In this document: positions 34,266 to 42,877 of the stretch, one piece after another
Numbering within the stretch: position 1 is the stretch's first letter
How the letters are laid out: each line of letters begins with the position of its first letter
Origin: an uncultured Flavobacteriales bacterium
GTDB lineage: Bacteria > Bacteroidota > Bacteroidia > Flavobacteriales > CAJXXR01
NCBI GenBank assembly: GCA_913063375.1
Contig: CAJXXR010000002.1
Span: forward strand, 124,001-188,000
Reading direction: 5' to 3'
DNA length: 64,000 bases
Position numbers and translations under genes: made by a program
Notes under the pieces: generated by a model
Database searches by the model: none
What the model saw: only the letters and a program-made list of their open reading frames with translations
What the model was told of the DNA's origin: nothing

Positions 34266-35226
34266 ACTTGGTGTTAAGTTTAAAAAGTTGGCTCATTTTG
34301 AATACTGGCCAACCCTACTAATCTATATTCCTTTAGTTCCTAAATTAGTTTCCTTATTTGTTCGGTCAGGATCTTTGTATGCATTTCGCGATACCAATCC
34401 CGGTTTTAGGTTTAAGTCAATAATTCGAGAATCTAAAATTGATATTTTAAACAGTATACCGGCCAAATGGTTGCCGAAAACACTCTTTCTGAATCAAGCT
34501 GATCGAGCAGAATGGAAGGGTCAAATCCTTGAATTTCAAAATTTCCCAATTATCTGTAAACCTGAGACTGGAGAGCGAGGTAGAGGAGTTAGTCTATTGA
34601 GGGATGAGATTGCTTTGGATGCCTATCTATCCAAGTTTGAGGGGAATCTAATTGTCCAGGAGTATATTCATTATCCAATTGAATTGGGGATCTTTTATAT
34701 CCGTATACCCGGTGAAAAAAAAGGATTTATTAGTTCTATAGTTAGAAAGGAGCCTATGGAGGTGATAGGTGATGGTATTAGTACACTGCGTGTATTGATG
34801 GAAAATAACTTTAGATATTTGATACAATTATTGGCCGAAAATAAGGATAGGGAATTAGCCTTGGATATGGTATTACCAAAAGGGAAGCGAGTAGTATTAG
34901 ACCCTATAGCCAACCATGCTCGGGGAACCCGATTTGTTGATTGTTATGAGTACCTTCATCCAGAAATGGAAGAGGTAATTGGTAGTATTTCGGATGATAT
35001 CAAAGGATTTTATTACGGTCGATTTGATTTGAAAATTGAATCCTTAGATTCGTTTAAAGAGGGCGTTGGAATAAAAATTATTGAGTTAAACGGAATATGG
35101 AGTGAGCCTACACATATTTATGACTCACGTAATAGTATCCTTGATAATTATAAAACTATAGCCGATCATTTTAATTATGCTTATCTAATTGCTAAGCTTA
35201 ATAGAGAACGTAATATTGAGGCTTAA
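34231..35226 (+). CDS. ATP-grasp family ligase-like protein, non-ATG start
   Basis: Up to 331 aa. The N-terminus is hydrophobic (EYWPTLLIYIPLVPKLVSLF). The ATP-grasp region starts near residue 60, with FPIICKPETGERGRGVSLL as nucleotide-binding loop, NLIVQEYIHYPIELGIFYIR, and the metal-binding YGRFDLKIESL and IKIIELNGIW late. It resembles D-Ala-D-Ala ligase-like ATP-grasp proteins, but the substrate is unknown. There is no in-frame ATG before the conserved region; TTG 34231 and TTG 34288 are candidates. The first overlaps the NRDE gene by 35 bp and the second avoids the overlap. Confidence 0.75.
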   Translation: MIRNKTYDYIVRLGVKFKKLAHFEYWPTLLIYIPLVPKLVSLFVRSGSLYAFRDTNPGFRFKSIIRESKIDILNSIPAKWLPKTLFLNQADRAEWKGQILEFQNFPIICKPETGERGRGVSLLRDEIALDAYLSKFEGNLIVQEYIHYPIELGIFYIRIPGEKKGFISSIVRKEPMEVIGDGISTLRVLMENNFRYLIQLLAENKDRELALDMVLPKGKRVVLDPIANHARGTRFVDCYEYLHPEMEEVIGSISDDIKGFYYGRFDLKIESLDSFKEGVGIKIIELNGIWSEPTHIYDSRNSILDNYKTIADHFNYAYLIAKLNRERNIEA

Positions 35227-35350
35227 GGCATGAATTAATCTACAAATTGGCATATTCTTGCCTTTTTTCTTTTCCATAATGCAATACGGGGTCAGTTTTG
35301 AAATAGATTAAGAGATATTTCATTAATTTTATTCCAAACAATTTCATCTA

Positions 35351-36043
35351 ATGGAAACAGAGTCGCAAAAATATTGGCACCTTAGAAATCATAAATTATT
35401 TTGGGTTTTAACCAATCGTCAAGTGAAAGAGCTTTGCGTGGTGATGCGGTATAAAACTGCTGAAAAGGGAGATATGATTTATTTTTCGGAAGGTGCGAAT
35501 AATCGAATTTATATTCTGAAAAAAGGCTTTATTAAAATTGCTGAAATTGATGATGACGGTAATGAGAACATTACTGATGTGATTAGGAAAGGAGATATTT
35601 TTGGGGAGTTATTCTTTGAAAATGAAGATACAGAAGGTCGAAATGAGGTGGCTATAGCCATATCCAATAAGGTGGAGATTTGTAGTTTTACCCTAGAGGA
35701 TTTTCAACTCTTATTGAAGCAATATCCAGATGTGGGCTTGTCGTTTCATAAGATTATTGGGTGGAAATTTAAGAAATTGAAACGCAGATATTCAGACCTG
35801 ATTTTTAAAAGTGTGAAAGATCGGATAAGGATATTTCTTGAAGAATGGGGGAGAGCAGAAGGTGAGGAGAAAGGAGATAATTGGGAGATAGAGAATTACC
35901 TTAAGCAGGAAGATATTGCCAAATTGGTTTGTTCTACAAGGCAAACAACTACAAGTCTTTTAAAGGAATTGGAGAAGGAAGGTTGTATAGAGTATTCTAG
36001 GAAGAAAATTATAGTTCATAAAAGAATTGTCGATAATATATGA
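35351..36043 (+). CDS. Crp/Fnr family transcriptional regulator
   Basis: A 230 aa protein with an N-terminal cNMP-binding-type barrel (GDMIYFSEGANNRIYILKKG, then GDIFGELFFENED) and a C-terminal HTH_CRP domain (KQEDIAKLVCSTRQTTTSLL, then LEKEGCIEYSRKKIIVH). The longer wing and the QTTTS recognition helix are typical of Crp. No Fe-S Cys set is present, so oxygen sensing by Fnr chemistry is unlikely. It overlaps the GNAT gene by 4 bp (ATGA). Targets unknown. Confidence 0.93.
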   Translation: METESQKYWHLRNHKLFWVLTNRQVKELCVVMRYKTAEKGDMIYFSEGANNRIYILKKGFIKIAEIDDDGNENITDVIRKGDIFGELFFENEDTEGRNEVAIAISNKVEICSFTLEDFQLLLKQYPDVGLSFHKIIGWKFKKLKRRYSDLIFKSVKDRIRIFLEEWGRAEGEEKGDNWEIENYLKQEDIAKLVCSTRQTTTSLLKELEKEGCIEYSRKKIIVHKRIVDNI

Positions 36044-36537
36044 TGGAAGTAGCCAAAAGAGGGGACTTGGAAGAGGTAATGTCTTTATATGCCGAATGTA
36101 CCAAGAAGATGAATGAAAATGGGCTTTTCAATTGGGATGAGAATTACCCAGATAGAAAAACTATTTTAAGTAATATAGCCAGCGGTAGTCTGTTCTTATT
36201 GAAAGAGGATGTGATTAAAGGTGTAGTTTGTTTAGATGAGAATCAGCCGGCTGTATACGAGGGAAAGGATTGGGAATTGGCGGATAATTATATTTGCGTA
36301 CATAGGTTGGCTATAAGTCCTAGTTTCCAAAAACAAGGCTTAGCGCTTAGGGCGATGATTGAAGTAGTGTCTTGGGCTAAAAAGGTTGGTTATAGTCATA
36401 TTCGATTAGATGCCTTTGGGGAAAATATAGGTGCAAGAAATTTATATACAAAACTTGGGTATAAGGAGATGGGAATGGTACATTTGCATCCCGATAAAGA
36501 TTTGGAGTATATGTGCTTCGAAAAGGTGATAGAGTAA
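36040..36537 (+). CDS. GNAT family N-acetyltransferase
   Basis: A 165 aa protein with the acetyl-CoA-binding motif A in RLAISPSFQKQGLALRAMIE, where QKQGLA is the Q/RxxGxG/A loop, and motif B at GENIGARNLYTKLGYKEMGM. The Crp/Fnr gene ends in the same ATGA, so translation is coupled; ATG 36043 is an alternative start one codon later. Acceptor substrate unknown. Confidence 0.9.
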   Translation: MMEVAKRGDLEEVMSLYAECTKKMNENGLFNWDENYPDRKTILSNIASGSLFLLKEDVIKGVVCLDENQPAVYEGKDWELADNYICVHRLAISPSFQKQGLALRAMIEVVSWAKKVGYSHIRLDAFGENIGARNLYTKLGYKEMGMVHLHPDKDLEYMCFEKVIE

Positions 36538-36561
36538 GTTTAACTAGACGATAACAGTCCT

Positions 36562-37356
36562 ATGAGGCATAAAAAGGTAAGAGCTAAGAAGTCCCTAGGT
36601 CAGCATTTTCTGAAAGATGAAGATGTTTGTGCTAGAATTGCAGGTGTCCTTACAGGTGAGGGGTACGATAAAATTCTTGAAGTTGGGCCAGGGATGGGAG
36701 TTTTAACAAAACACCTAGTTAAGGCTGGGAAGGAACTTCATCTAGTAGAGCTTGATCGTGATTCGGTGGCTTATTTGAAAGTTCATTATCCAGAATTGGC
36801 GCCTAGGTTAATTGAAGGAGATTTTCTTAAATTAGACTTAGAGGATCACTTCAAGGATCAGTTTGCTATTATTGGGAATTACCCGTATAATATATCTTCT
36901 CAAATCTTGTTTAAGATGGTTGAGAATCGCCACCTTATTCCTGAAGGTGGGGGAATGTTTCAGAAGGAGGTAGCTAAGCGTGTTGCTTCTGGTCCTGGTT
37001 CTAAGGTGTATGGTGTAATAAGTGTGTTGATTCAGGCTTATTATGATGTGGAATACTGTTTTACAGTCCCACCAGAGGTGTTTAACCCACCGCCCAAAGT
37101 AGATAGTGGTGTTATACGTTTGCGAAGGAAAGAAAATTATCAACTAGCCTGTAACGAAAAATTGTTTAGGACGGTCGTTAAAATGGCTTTTAGTCAAAGG
37201 AGAAAAACACTGTCGAATGCACTGAAGCCATTGGTTAAGGATCCGACATTGAAGGCGATGGATATTATGAGATTGAGAGCTGAACGGTTATCAGTGGATG
37301 ATTTTGTTAAATTGACGAATCAGATTGAAAGTCAAATAATTCCTGCAGAGGATTAG
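36562..37356 (+). CDS. rsmA: 16S rRNA (adenine1518-N6/adenine1519-N6)-dimethyltransferase
   Basis: It dimethylates two adjacent adenines in the 3' hairpin of 16S rRNA, a late step of small-subunit maturation. The 264 aa product has KKSLGQHFLKDEDVC, motif I LEVGPGMGVLTKHL, the catalytic GNYPYNISSQILFK (NxPY) and VFNPPPKVDSGVIRL. The gene begins 24 bp after the GNAT gene and ends at a terminator shared with engB. Confidence 0.96.
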   Translation: MRHKKVRAKKSLGQHFLKDEDVCARIAGVLTGEGYDKILEVGPGMGVLTKHLVKAGKELHLVELDRDSVAYLKVHYPELAPRLIEGDFLKLDLEDHFKDQFAIIGNYPYNISSQILFKMVENRHLIPEGGGMFQKEVAKRVASGPGSKVYGVISVLIQAYYDVEYCFTVPPEVFNPPPKVDSGVIRLRRKENYQLACNEKLFRTVVKMAFSQRRKTLSNALKPLVKDPTLKAMDIMRLRAERLSVDDFVKLTNQIESQIIPAED

Positions 37357-37368
37357 ATTAATACTAAT

Positions 37369-37397
37369 AAAAAAAGCTACCCTTGGGTAGCTTTTTT
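37369..37397. terminator. Bidirectional terminator between rsmA and engB
   Basis: AAAAGCTACCC and GGGTAGCTTTT form a perfect 11 bp stem with a 2-base loop; T runs follow on both strands. The two genes converge here. Confidence 0.92.
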
Positions 37398-37399
37398 TA

Positions 37400-38038
37400 T
37401 TAGTTCTTTTTACTTAGAAACTGTTCCTTTACTTGATCGCCAAGCTCTTCATTCAGATGTTGAATGTCGTTTATGATTTCAGCTTTACTAAGTTTTGAAA
37501 CCGATGAGCTTAAATAGCAAGGAGGTAATGTTTCCCAGTGCTCAAGTAATTTTTTCTTATACTGTTTAAGGTTTTTGTTTACGGTACCGCTAGATGATTT
37601 ATCTGCTTTCGTGAAAACGATACTAAAGGGGATGCCTTTTTCTCCAAGCCAAAGCATAAATTCAAGATCAAGTTTCTGAATGCTATGTCTAGAGTCGATT
37701 AGTACGTATAGGTTTATTAAGTTTTTACGCTCAACAATATACTCCTTAATCATTTTTCCAAAAGTACTTCTTAAGGATTTAGAGACCTTAGCATATCCAT
37801 ATCCAGGAAGATCGACCAAATACCAAGATTCATCAATTAAGAAATGATTGATAAGTTGAGTCTTTCCAGGTGTGGAAGATATTTTTGCTAGCTTATTTCT
37901 ATTGCATAGCATATTGATAAGGGAAGACTTTCCAACATTGGATCTTCCGATAAAAGCGAATTCCGGTTTAGAAGCGTCAGGACATTCTTTAATGCTCTGG
38001 CTGCTTTTCACGAATTCAGCTTGTTTTATTTCACTCAT
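37400..38038 (-). CDS. engB: Ribosome biogenesis GTPase EngB/YsxC
   Basis: An essential GTPase for 50S subunit assembly. The 212 aa product shows G1 GRSNVGKSSLINML, G2 STPGKTQLIN, G3 VDLPGYGYAKV and G4 FTKADKSS in order. It is cotranscribed with the alpha/beta hydrolase upstream, which it overlaps by 4 bp (ATGA). Confidence 0.96.
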   Translation of the reverse strand: MSEIKQAEFVKSSQSIKECPDASKPEFAFIGRSNVGKSSLINMLCNRNKLAKISSTPGKTQLINHFLIDESWYLVDLPGYGYAKVSKSLRSTFGKMIKEYIVERKNLINLYVLIDSRHSIQKLDLEFMLWLGEKGIPFSIVFTKADKSSSGTVNKNLKQYKKKLLEHWETLPPCYLSSSVSKLSKAEIINDIQHLNEELGDQVKEQFLSKKN

Positions 38039-38802
38039 GAAATAGGTGTTTTCTTAAGCCAGGTTATAAGGGTTTTATTGAAATCTGTAGGTCTTTCCAT
38101 CATTGCTGCATGCCCACATTTGTCTATCCAGAATAATTCTGAGTTAGGAATGAGTGAGTGGAATTCCTCTGCTACCTCTGGAGGTGTAACAACATCTTGT
38201 TTTCCCCAGATCAAGCAGGTTGGTAAAGTGAATTTTGGAAGGTCTTTACTCATGTTGTGACGTATAGCTGATTTCGCAAGAGCAATAACTCTTAGTACGC
38301 GATCTCTGCTGTTTACGGTCTCAAATATTTCGTCAACCAATTCTTTTGTGGCGATTGAGGGGTCGTAAAAGACCTCCTCCGTTTTTCTTTTGATAAAGTC
38401 GTAATCTTCTCTCCTAGGGAAAGTGTCTCCCATCGAGTTTTCGTAAAGACCTGAGCTGCCTGTCAAAACCAGTCTCTTAACTTTGTCGGGATTTTCTCTG
38501 GTGTAAATTAAACCAACATGACCACCTAGAGAATTCCCAAGTAAGGTCATATCGCTGTATCCTTTGTGTTCAACAAATTTCTCGAAAAATCGAGCAATTC
38601 CTTTTGCACTAGTTCTTAATAGAGGTAGCGTATATACTGGAAGTAATGGAATTACAACCTTGTATCCGTTTTCGTTTAAAGATTGAATGGTCTCTTTGAA
38701 GTTGCTTAAAGCACCCATTAACCCGTGAAGTAAAATAACTAATTCCCCTTCTCCGGATTCGATATATTCAAATTCTCCCTCTGTTTGGATTTCTGTCATC
38801 AT
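38035..38802 (-). CDS. Alpha/beta hydrolase
   Basis: A 255 aa enzyme with a complete catalytic set: oxyanion motif LLHGLMGAL, nucleophile elbow GNSLGGHVG, the acid in IWGKQDVVTPPE and the His in DKCGHAAMMERP. No signal peptide, so cytoplasmic. The frame extends to TTG 38826, but the promoter -7 box at 38824-38831 lies there, so ATG 38802 is the start (38799 is also possible). Substrate unknown; the conserved linkage with engB is not explained. Confidence 0.9.
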   Translation of the reverse strand: MMTEIQTEGEFEYIESGEGELVILLHGLMGALSNFKETIQSLNENGYKVVIPLLPVYTLPLLRTSAKGIARFFEKFVEHKGYSDMTLLGNSLGGHVGLIYTRENPDKVKRLVLTGSSGLYENSMGDTFPRREDYDFIKRKTEEVFYDPSIATKELVDEIFETVNSRDRVLRVIALAKSAIRHNMSKDLPKFTLPTCLIWGKQDVVTPPEVAEEFHSLIPNSELFWIDKCGHAAMMERPTDFNKTLITWLKKTPIS

Positions 38803-38823
38803 ACGATGTGAGTAATTTAAATT

Positions 38824-38854
38824 CAAAAGTAGTAATATTTTGCATGTTGAGCAA
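38824..38854 (-). promoter_or_regulatory. Bacteroidota-type promoter of the hydrolase-engB operon
   Basis: On the minus strand TTG (38854-38852), a 20 bp spacer and TACTTTTG (38831-38824) match the consensus fully. Transcription would start about 15 nt before ATG 38802. Confidence 0.7.
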
Positions 38855-38912
38855 TGCCTTTGTAAGATATTAAATAATTCTGAAATTCAATTTCATTCTA
38901 ACTTGTTTACCT

Positions 38913-38920
38913 TATTTTTG
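38913..38920 (+). promoter_or_regulatory. Candidate -7 box of the dcw cluster
   Basis: TATTTTTG matches TAnnTTTG but has no TTG at about 20 bp upstream. It would give mraZ a leader of roughly 170 nt. Confidence 0.35.
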
Positions 38921-39093
38921 CCGATTTTGAAATTTAATGACAGTCTGAAATTGCCTGATTCAGAGACCTCAAGAATGTTGTTATGTATGACCTAACTTTT
39001 TGGTTTCTAACGAGAAAAAGTTATCAACAATGTGGTTTTTAGTGGTAAAAGGTGGGGATAAAAATGTATATTTACCCTTAAAAATTACACTTT

Positions 39094-39558
39094 TTGGCAT
39101 TAATCGGGACATATGAATGTAAAATGGACGCAAAAGGGCGTCTTATTCTTCCGCAAGCATTACGTAAGCAGTTGCTTAGTTATGGTGGTGGAAATTTTAT
39201 ATTGAAGCGAAGTGTGTTTGAAAATGCGCTGGAATTATATCCAGAAAGTGAATGGCAAGGTGTTTTTTCTGAAGTCAACAAGTTAAATCGGTTTGTAAGA
39301 GAAAATGCGCAATTTATTCGATCCTTTACTGCAGGTGTGAAAATTATTGAAATCGAGGAGTCAGGAAGGCTACTTGTTTCTAAAGATTTGAAAGGATATG
39401 CCGGTTTGAAAAAAGAATTGGTGTTGGTGTCTTGCGGTAATATGATTGAGATTTGGGATAAAAAGTCCTACGAAAAGGCAATAGATATATCTGCGGAAGC
39501 TTTTAGTGCTTTAGCAGAGCAAGTAATGGGGAAAAAAGAAGAAGAAGATGGAGTCTAA
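39094..39558 (+). CDS. mraZ: Transcriptional regulator MraZ, TTG start
   Basis: First gene of the division and cell wall cluster. MraZ is an AbrB-fold regulator that binds the promoter region of its own operon. The 154 aa product has both half-sites of the repeat: ALIGTYECKMDAKGRLILP and FTAGVKIIEIEESGRLLVSK. The start is TTG 39094: no ATG occurs before the conserved DAKGRLILP, and translation from TTG gives MALIGTYECK, the normal family N-terminus. The 3' end overlaps rsmH by 11 bp. Confidence 0.94.
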   Translation: MALIGTYECKMDAKGRLILPQALRKQLLSYGGGNFILKRSVFENALELYPESEWQGVFSEVNKLNRFVRENAQFIRSFTAGVKIIEIEESGRLLVSKDLKGYAGLKKELVLVSCGNMIEIWDKKSYEKAIDISAEAFSALAEQVMGKKEEEDGV

Positions 39559-40456
39559 AGAGTATCATATACCAGTATTGCTAGAAGAATGTTTGGACGG
39601 TTTGCAAATTGATCCAAATGGGGTATATGTTGATGTTACCTTTGGAGGTGGTGGTCATTCACGCGGAATAGTTGGGCGTTTGGATGCAGGGAAATTGTTT
39701 GCTTTTGATCAAGATGAGGATGCTTTGAAAAATGCCATCGATCATCCTGGATTTAAATTGATTTTTCAAAATTTTAGATACTTAAGGAATAGCTTGGTCA
39801 TGTATGGTCAGCGGCAAGTAGATGGAATCTTAGCTGATTTGGGAGTTTCATCACATCAGTTTGATACAGCAGAACGTGGGTTTTCAATTAGATATGAAGG
39901 CCCCTTAGATATGCGGATGAATCAATCTGCGCCTCTAAGTGCTGCGGATGTGCTGAATACGTATAGTGAGGTTGATTTGGTAAATGTGTTCTCTTCGTAT
40001 GGCGAAGTGCATAATTCCAAGACATTAGCAAAGAAAGTAGTTGCTATGAGGGGTGAGAATCCTTTCAAAACAACAGAGGGCTTGGTTGATTTGCTAAAGA
40101 CCATGGTGAAGGGTAAACAGTCAAATAAATATTTTGCGCAGGTATTTCAGGCGTTAAGGATAGAGGTGAATGATGAAATGGCTTCCTTGAGAGAGTTCTT
40201 ACAACAAACAGAGAAATTGTTGAAGCCTGGAGGTCGTCTAGTAGTGATTACCTACCATTCCTTGGAAGATAGATTAGTGAAGCAGTTTATCAATAATGGT
40301 GATTTTATAAAAGAGCCACTGAAGGACGATTTTGGAAATAAACTTGTAAGCTTTAAAAAGGTAAATAGAAAGCCTATCCTTCCAACGGAAGAAGAGTTAC
40401 AAAGAAATACAAGATCAAGGAGTGCTAAGTTGAGAATAGCTGAGAAATTGGATTAG
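39548..40456 (+). CDS. rsmH: 16S rRNA (cytosine1402-N4)-methyltransferase
   Basis: It methylates the N4 of C1402 in the decoding centre of 16S rRNA. The 302 aa product begins SKEYHIPVLLEECLDGL and shows the SAM motif VDVTFGGGGHSRGI, the ILADLGVSSHQFDTAERGFS block and RLVVITYHSLEDRLVKQF. Position after mraZ is conserved across bacteria. ftsL follows after 9 bp. Confidence 0.96.
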   Translation: MESKEYHIPVLLEECLDGLQIDPNGVYVDVTFGGGGHSRGIVGRLDAGKLFAFDQDEDALKNAIDHPGFKLIFQNFRYLRNSLVMYGQRQVDGILADLGVSSHQFDTAERGFSIRYEGPLDMRMNQSAPLSAADVLNTYSEVDLVNVFSSYGEVHNSKTLAKKVVAMRGENPFKTTEGLVDLLKTMVKGKQSNKYFAQVFQALRIEVNDEMASLREFLQQTEKLLKPGGRLVVITYHSLEDRLVKQFINNGDFIKEPLKDDFGNKLVSFKKVNRKPILPTEEELQRNTRSRSAKLRIAEKLD

Positions 40457-40465
40457 CTGATTTAG

Positions 40466-40798
40466 ATGGAGAAAGGAAAAGGAAATAAAGGTAAGAAAAT
40501 AGTATCCTTCCTGCGGAATAATTTGTTTGGGGCGGATAATACCATCAAGAATGGTCCTTTTTTACTGTATATTTTTGGTTGTATGATGTTGATGATTCAG
40601 TGTTCTCATTTAGCGGATCAAAAAGTATATAAGATTAAAAAGTTACAAACGGAATTAAAAAAAGTACGGTCTCAGCATATATCGTACAGAACACGTTTAA
40701 TGGAGTATACAAAGCCATCCAGGGTGGTTGAGAAAGTGAAGGAAATCGGTTTAGATTATTCCTTTGAAACCCCCTTAATTGTTGAAGTAAAAGAATGA
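40466..40798 (+). CDS. ftsL: FtsL-like division protein
   Basis: A 110 aa bitopic protein: basic cytoplasmic tail, one helix (FLLYIFGCMMLMIQCSHLAD) and a coiled-coil periplasmic part (KKLQTELKKVRSQHISYRTR). Sequence is poorly conserved in the family, so the call rests on this architecture and the position between rsmH and ftsI. It overlaps ftsI by 4 bp (ATGA). FtsL works with FtsB and FtsQ to activate septal synthesis. Confidence 0.85.
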   Translation: MEKGKGNKGKKIVSFLRNNLFGADNTIKNGPFLLYIFGCMMLMIQCSHLADQKVYKIKKLQTELKKVRSQHISYRTRLMEYTKPSRVVEKVKEIGLDYSFETPLIVEVKE

Positions 40799-42876
40799 AG
40801 GAACAAGTAGGATTCATATCAAAAAGAATGATTATCCTGGCTTTAATGCTAGTTGTTTTCGCAGCTGCTGTCCTTTATAAAATAGTTCATATTCAGCAAA
40901 AAGAAGGTGGGTTTTTGGTCAAGCAAGCTTCGCAAACTACCGTTACATTTAGAGAGGTAAAGCCAGATAGGGGAAATATATACGATGCAAATGGAAATCT
41001 ATTGGTAACCACTTTGCCATTGTATACAATTGCCATGGACCCTACTGTGTCCTCAGATGAATTATTCAATAGTGGTATAAAAGGTTTGGGGGATAGTTTG
41101 TCGATTCAGTTGCCAAGCAAGTCGGCTAAAGAAATTTCAAAAAAGATTAAGAGGTACCGTGCGGCAGGAAGACGCTATATTCCTTTAAAGAGAAATGTTC
41201 CTTTTCATGAAGTTGCAAAGTTTGAGACTTTTCCAATTCTTAAGAAAGGACGTTTCAAAGGAGGTTTGATTAAGGAGAATGATACAAAACGAACAAAACC
41301 ATTTAAGAGTATAGCGTCTCGAACCCTTGGCTATGTCAAAGATTCTCTTTTGGTGGGACTTGAGGGAGCCTATTCTAGTTATTTGAAGGGGGAGAATGGC
41401 TATCGTCTGATGCAGAAAATTTCTGGCGGAGAATGGAAGCCAATTCCAAGTAGTGAAGACGTTGTCCCTGTAGATGGTGCGGATATAGTAATGCATATGG
41501 ATATTCGTATTCAGGATATGGCGCACAATGTATTGAAAAAACAGCTTCAAAAATTTGAAGCAGAGGCTGGATGTGTTGTATTGATGGAGGTGGAAACAGG
41601 AGCTATAAAGGCGATTGTTAACCTGAAAAGGACCAGGGAGAATGAATATGCCGAGGTCTATAATTATGCTGTAGGTGAAAGAACAGAACCCGGTTCTACG
41701 TTTAAGTTATTCTCCTATATGTTGGCTTTAGATGATGGCTTGATTGATACAGCCGAAATCATTGATGCCGGGAACGGAATTTATAAATTCCATAATCAAA
41801 AGATAGAAGATTCTCACAGGGGTGGTTTTGGAAAGATCACGGTAAAAGAGGCTTTTGAGAAATCTTCTAATATTGCTATTGCAAAATTGATAGAGGAGCA
41901 TTACGGAGAGAATCCACAAGAGTTTATTGATAGATTAGCAAGTCTAGGAATTAAAGAAAAGCTTGGATTGGAAATTCCTGGAGAAAGAACGCCAGATATT
42001 AAAGATACGGATGATCCTAAATGGTCTTTAGTTAGTTTGCCATGGATGGCTTTTGGTTATGAATTGCAAATGACACCTTTACAAATTCTGACGTACTATA
42101 ATGCCATAGCAAATGACGGAGAGGTAGTGAAGCCATTTTTCGTGAAGGAGATAAGACGTGCGGGGCGCCCGATTTATGAATTTGAACCAGAGCAATTGAA
42201 TAATGCTATATGTTCAAAGGAGACCTTAGGGAAATTAAGAGAAATGATGGAAGGGGTAGTTTCTAGAGGAACTGCGAAAAATATTTATTCAGAGAGATTT
42301 AGTAGTGCAGGAAAAACGGGAACGTGCCAATTGGAATATTGGAAAGAAGGAGCCAAACAATATCAATCCTCTTTTGTAGGTTATTTCCCGGTTGAAAATC
42401 CTAAATATTCCTGTATATCGGTGGTGTATAAGCCGAATACTAAAAAAGGTTTTTACGGAAATATTGTTGCCGCACCAGTTTTTGAAGAATTAAGGAATCT
42501 CTTATATTCAGAACAAGTAGCAGAGATGAATACGATAGATACCGTAAATTATTCTCAGCTGCCTATGACAAAGGGTTTTGGGGATGAGCTTTCTGATATT
42601 GCTCAAGAGTTGCAATGGGCAAGTAATATGGATCAAAATTCTTCAGAATTACTGAGTATAAAGAATGATGGTAAGGTTTTGAAAGTTAAGAAGATGAGTA
42701 ATTTGGACGGAGTCGTTCCGAATTTAGTTGGCCTTAGCTTTAAGGATGCTTTATTTATTCTTGAAAATAAAGGAATGAATGTAAAAGTAAATGGCTTTGG
42801 AAAAGTCAAGAAGCAATCTGTAAAGATGGGTGCTAAAATAAGTAAGGGGCAAGAAATAACATTAGAATTGGGTTAA
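40795..42876 (+). CDS. ftsI: Septal peptidoglycan transpeptidase FtsI (PBP3) with PASTA domain
   Basis: A 693 aa class B penicillin-binding protein that crosslinks septal peptidoglycan together with FtsW. One N-terminal helix (MIILALMLVVFAAAVLYKIV) anchors it; the dimerisation domain follows (FREVKPDRGNIYDANGNLLV). The transpeptidase has SxxK (GSTFKLF), SxN (SSNIAIAK) and KTG (AGKTGTCQ). A C-terminal PASTA domain (VVPNLVGLSFKDALFILENK) is present, as in many Bacteroidota FtsI proteins. murE starts 1 bp after its stop. Confidence 0.95.
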   Translation: MKEQVGFISKRMIILALMLVVFAAAVLYKIVHIQQKEGGFLVKQASQTTVTFREVKPDRGNIYDANGNLLVTTLPLYTIAMDPTVSSDELFNSGIKGLGDSLSIQLPSKSAKEISKKIKRYRAAGRRYIPLKRNVPFHEVAKFETFPILKKGRFKGGLIKENDTKRTKPFKSIASRTLGYVKDSLLVGLEGAYSSYLKGENGYRLMQKISGGEWKPIPSSEDVVPVDGADIVMHMDIRIQDMAHNVLKKQLQKFEAEAGCVVLMEVETGAIKAIVNLKRTRENEYAEVYNYAVGERTEPGSTFKLFSYMLALDDGLIDTAEIIDAGNGIYKFHNQKIEDSHRGGFGKITVKEAFEKSSNIAIAKLIEEHYGENPQEFIDRLASLGIKEKLGLEIPGERTPDIKDTDDPKWSLVSLPWMAFGYELQMTPLQILTYYNAIANDGEVVKPFFVKEIRRAGRPIYEFEPEQLNNAICSKETLGKLREMMEGVVSRGTAKNIYSERFSSAGKTGTCQLEYWKEGAKQYQSSFVGYFPVENPKYSCISVVYKPNTKKGFYGNIVAAPVFEELRNLLYSEQVAEMNTIDTVNYSQLPMTKGFGDELSDIAQELQWASNMDQNSSELLSIKNDGKVLKVKKMSNLDGVVPNLVGLSFKDALFILENKGMNVKVNGFGKVKKQSVKMGAKISKGQEITLELG

Positions 42877-42877
42877 C

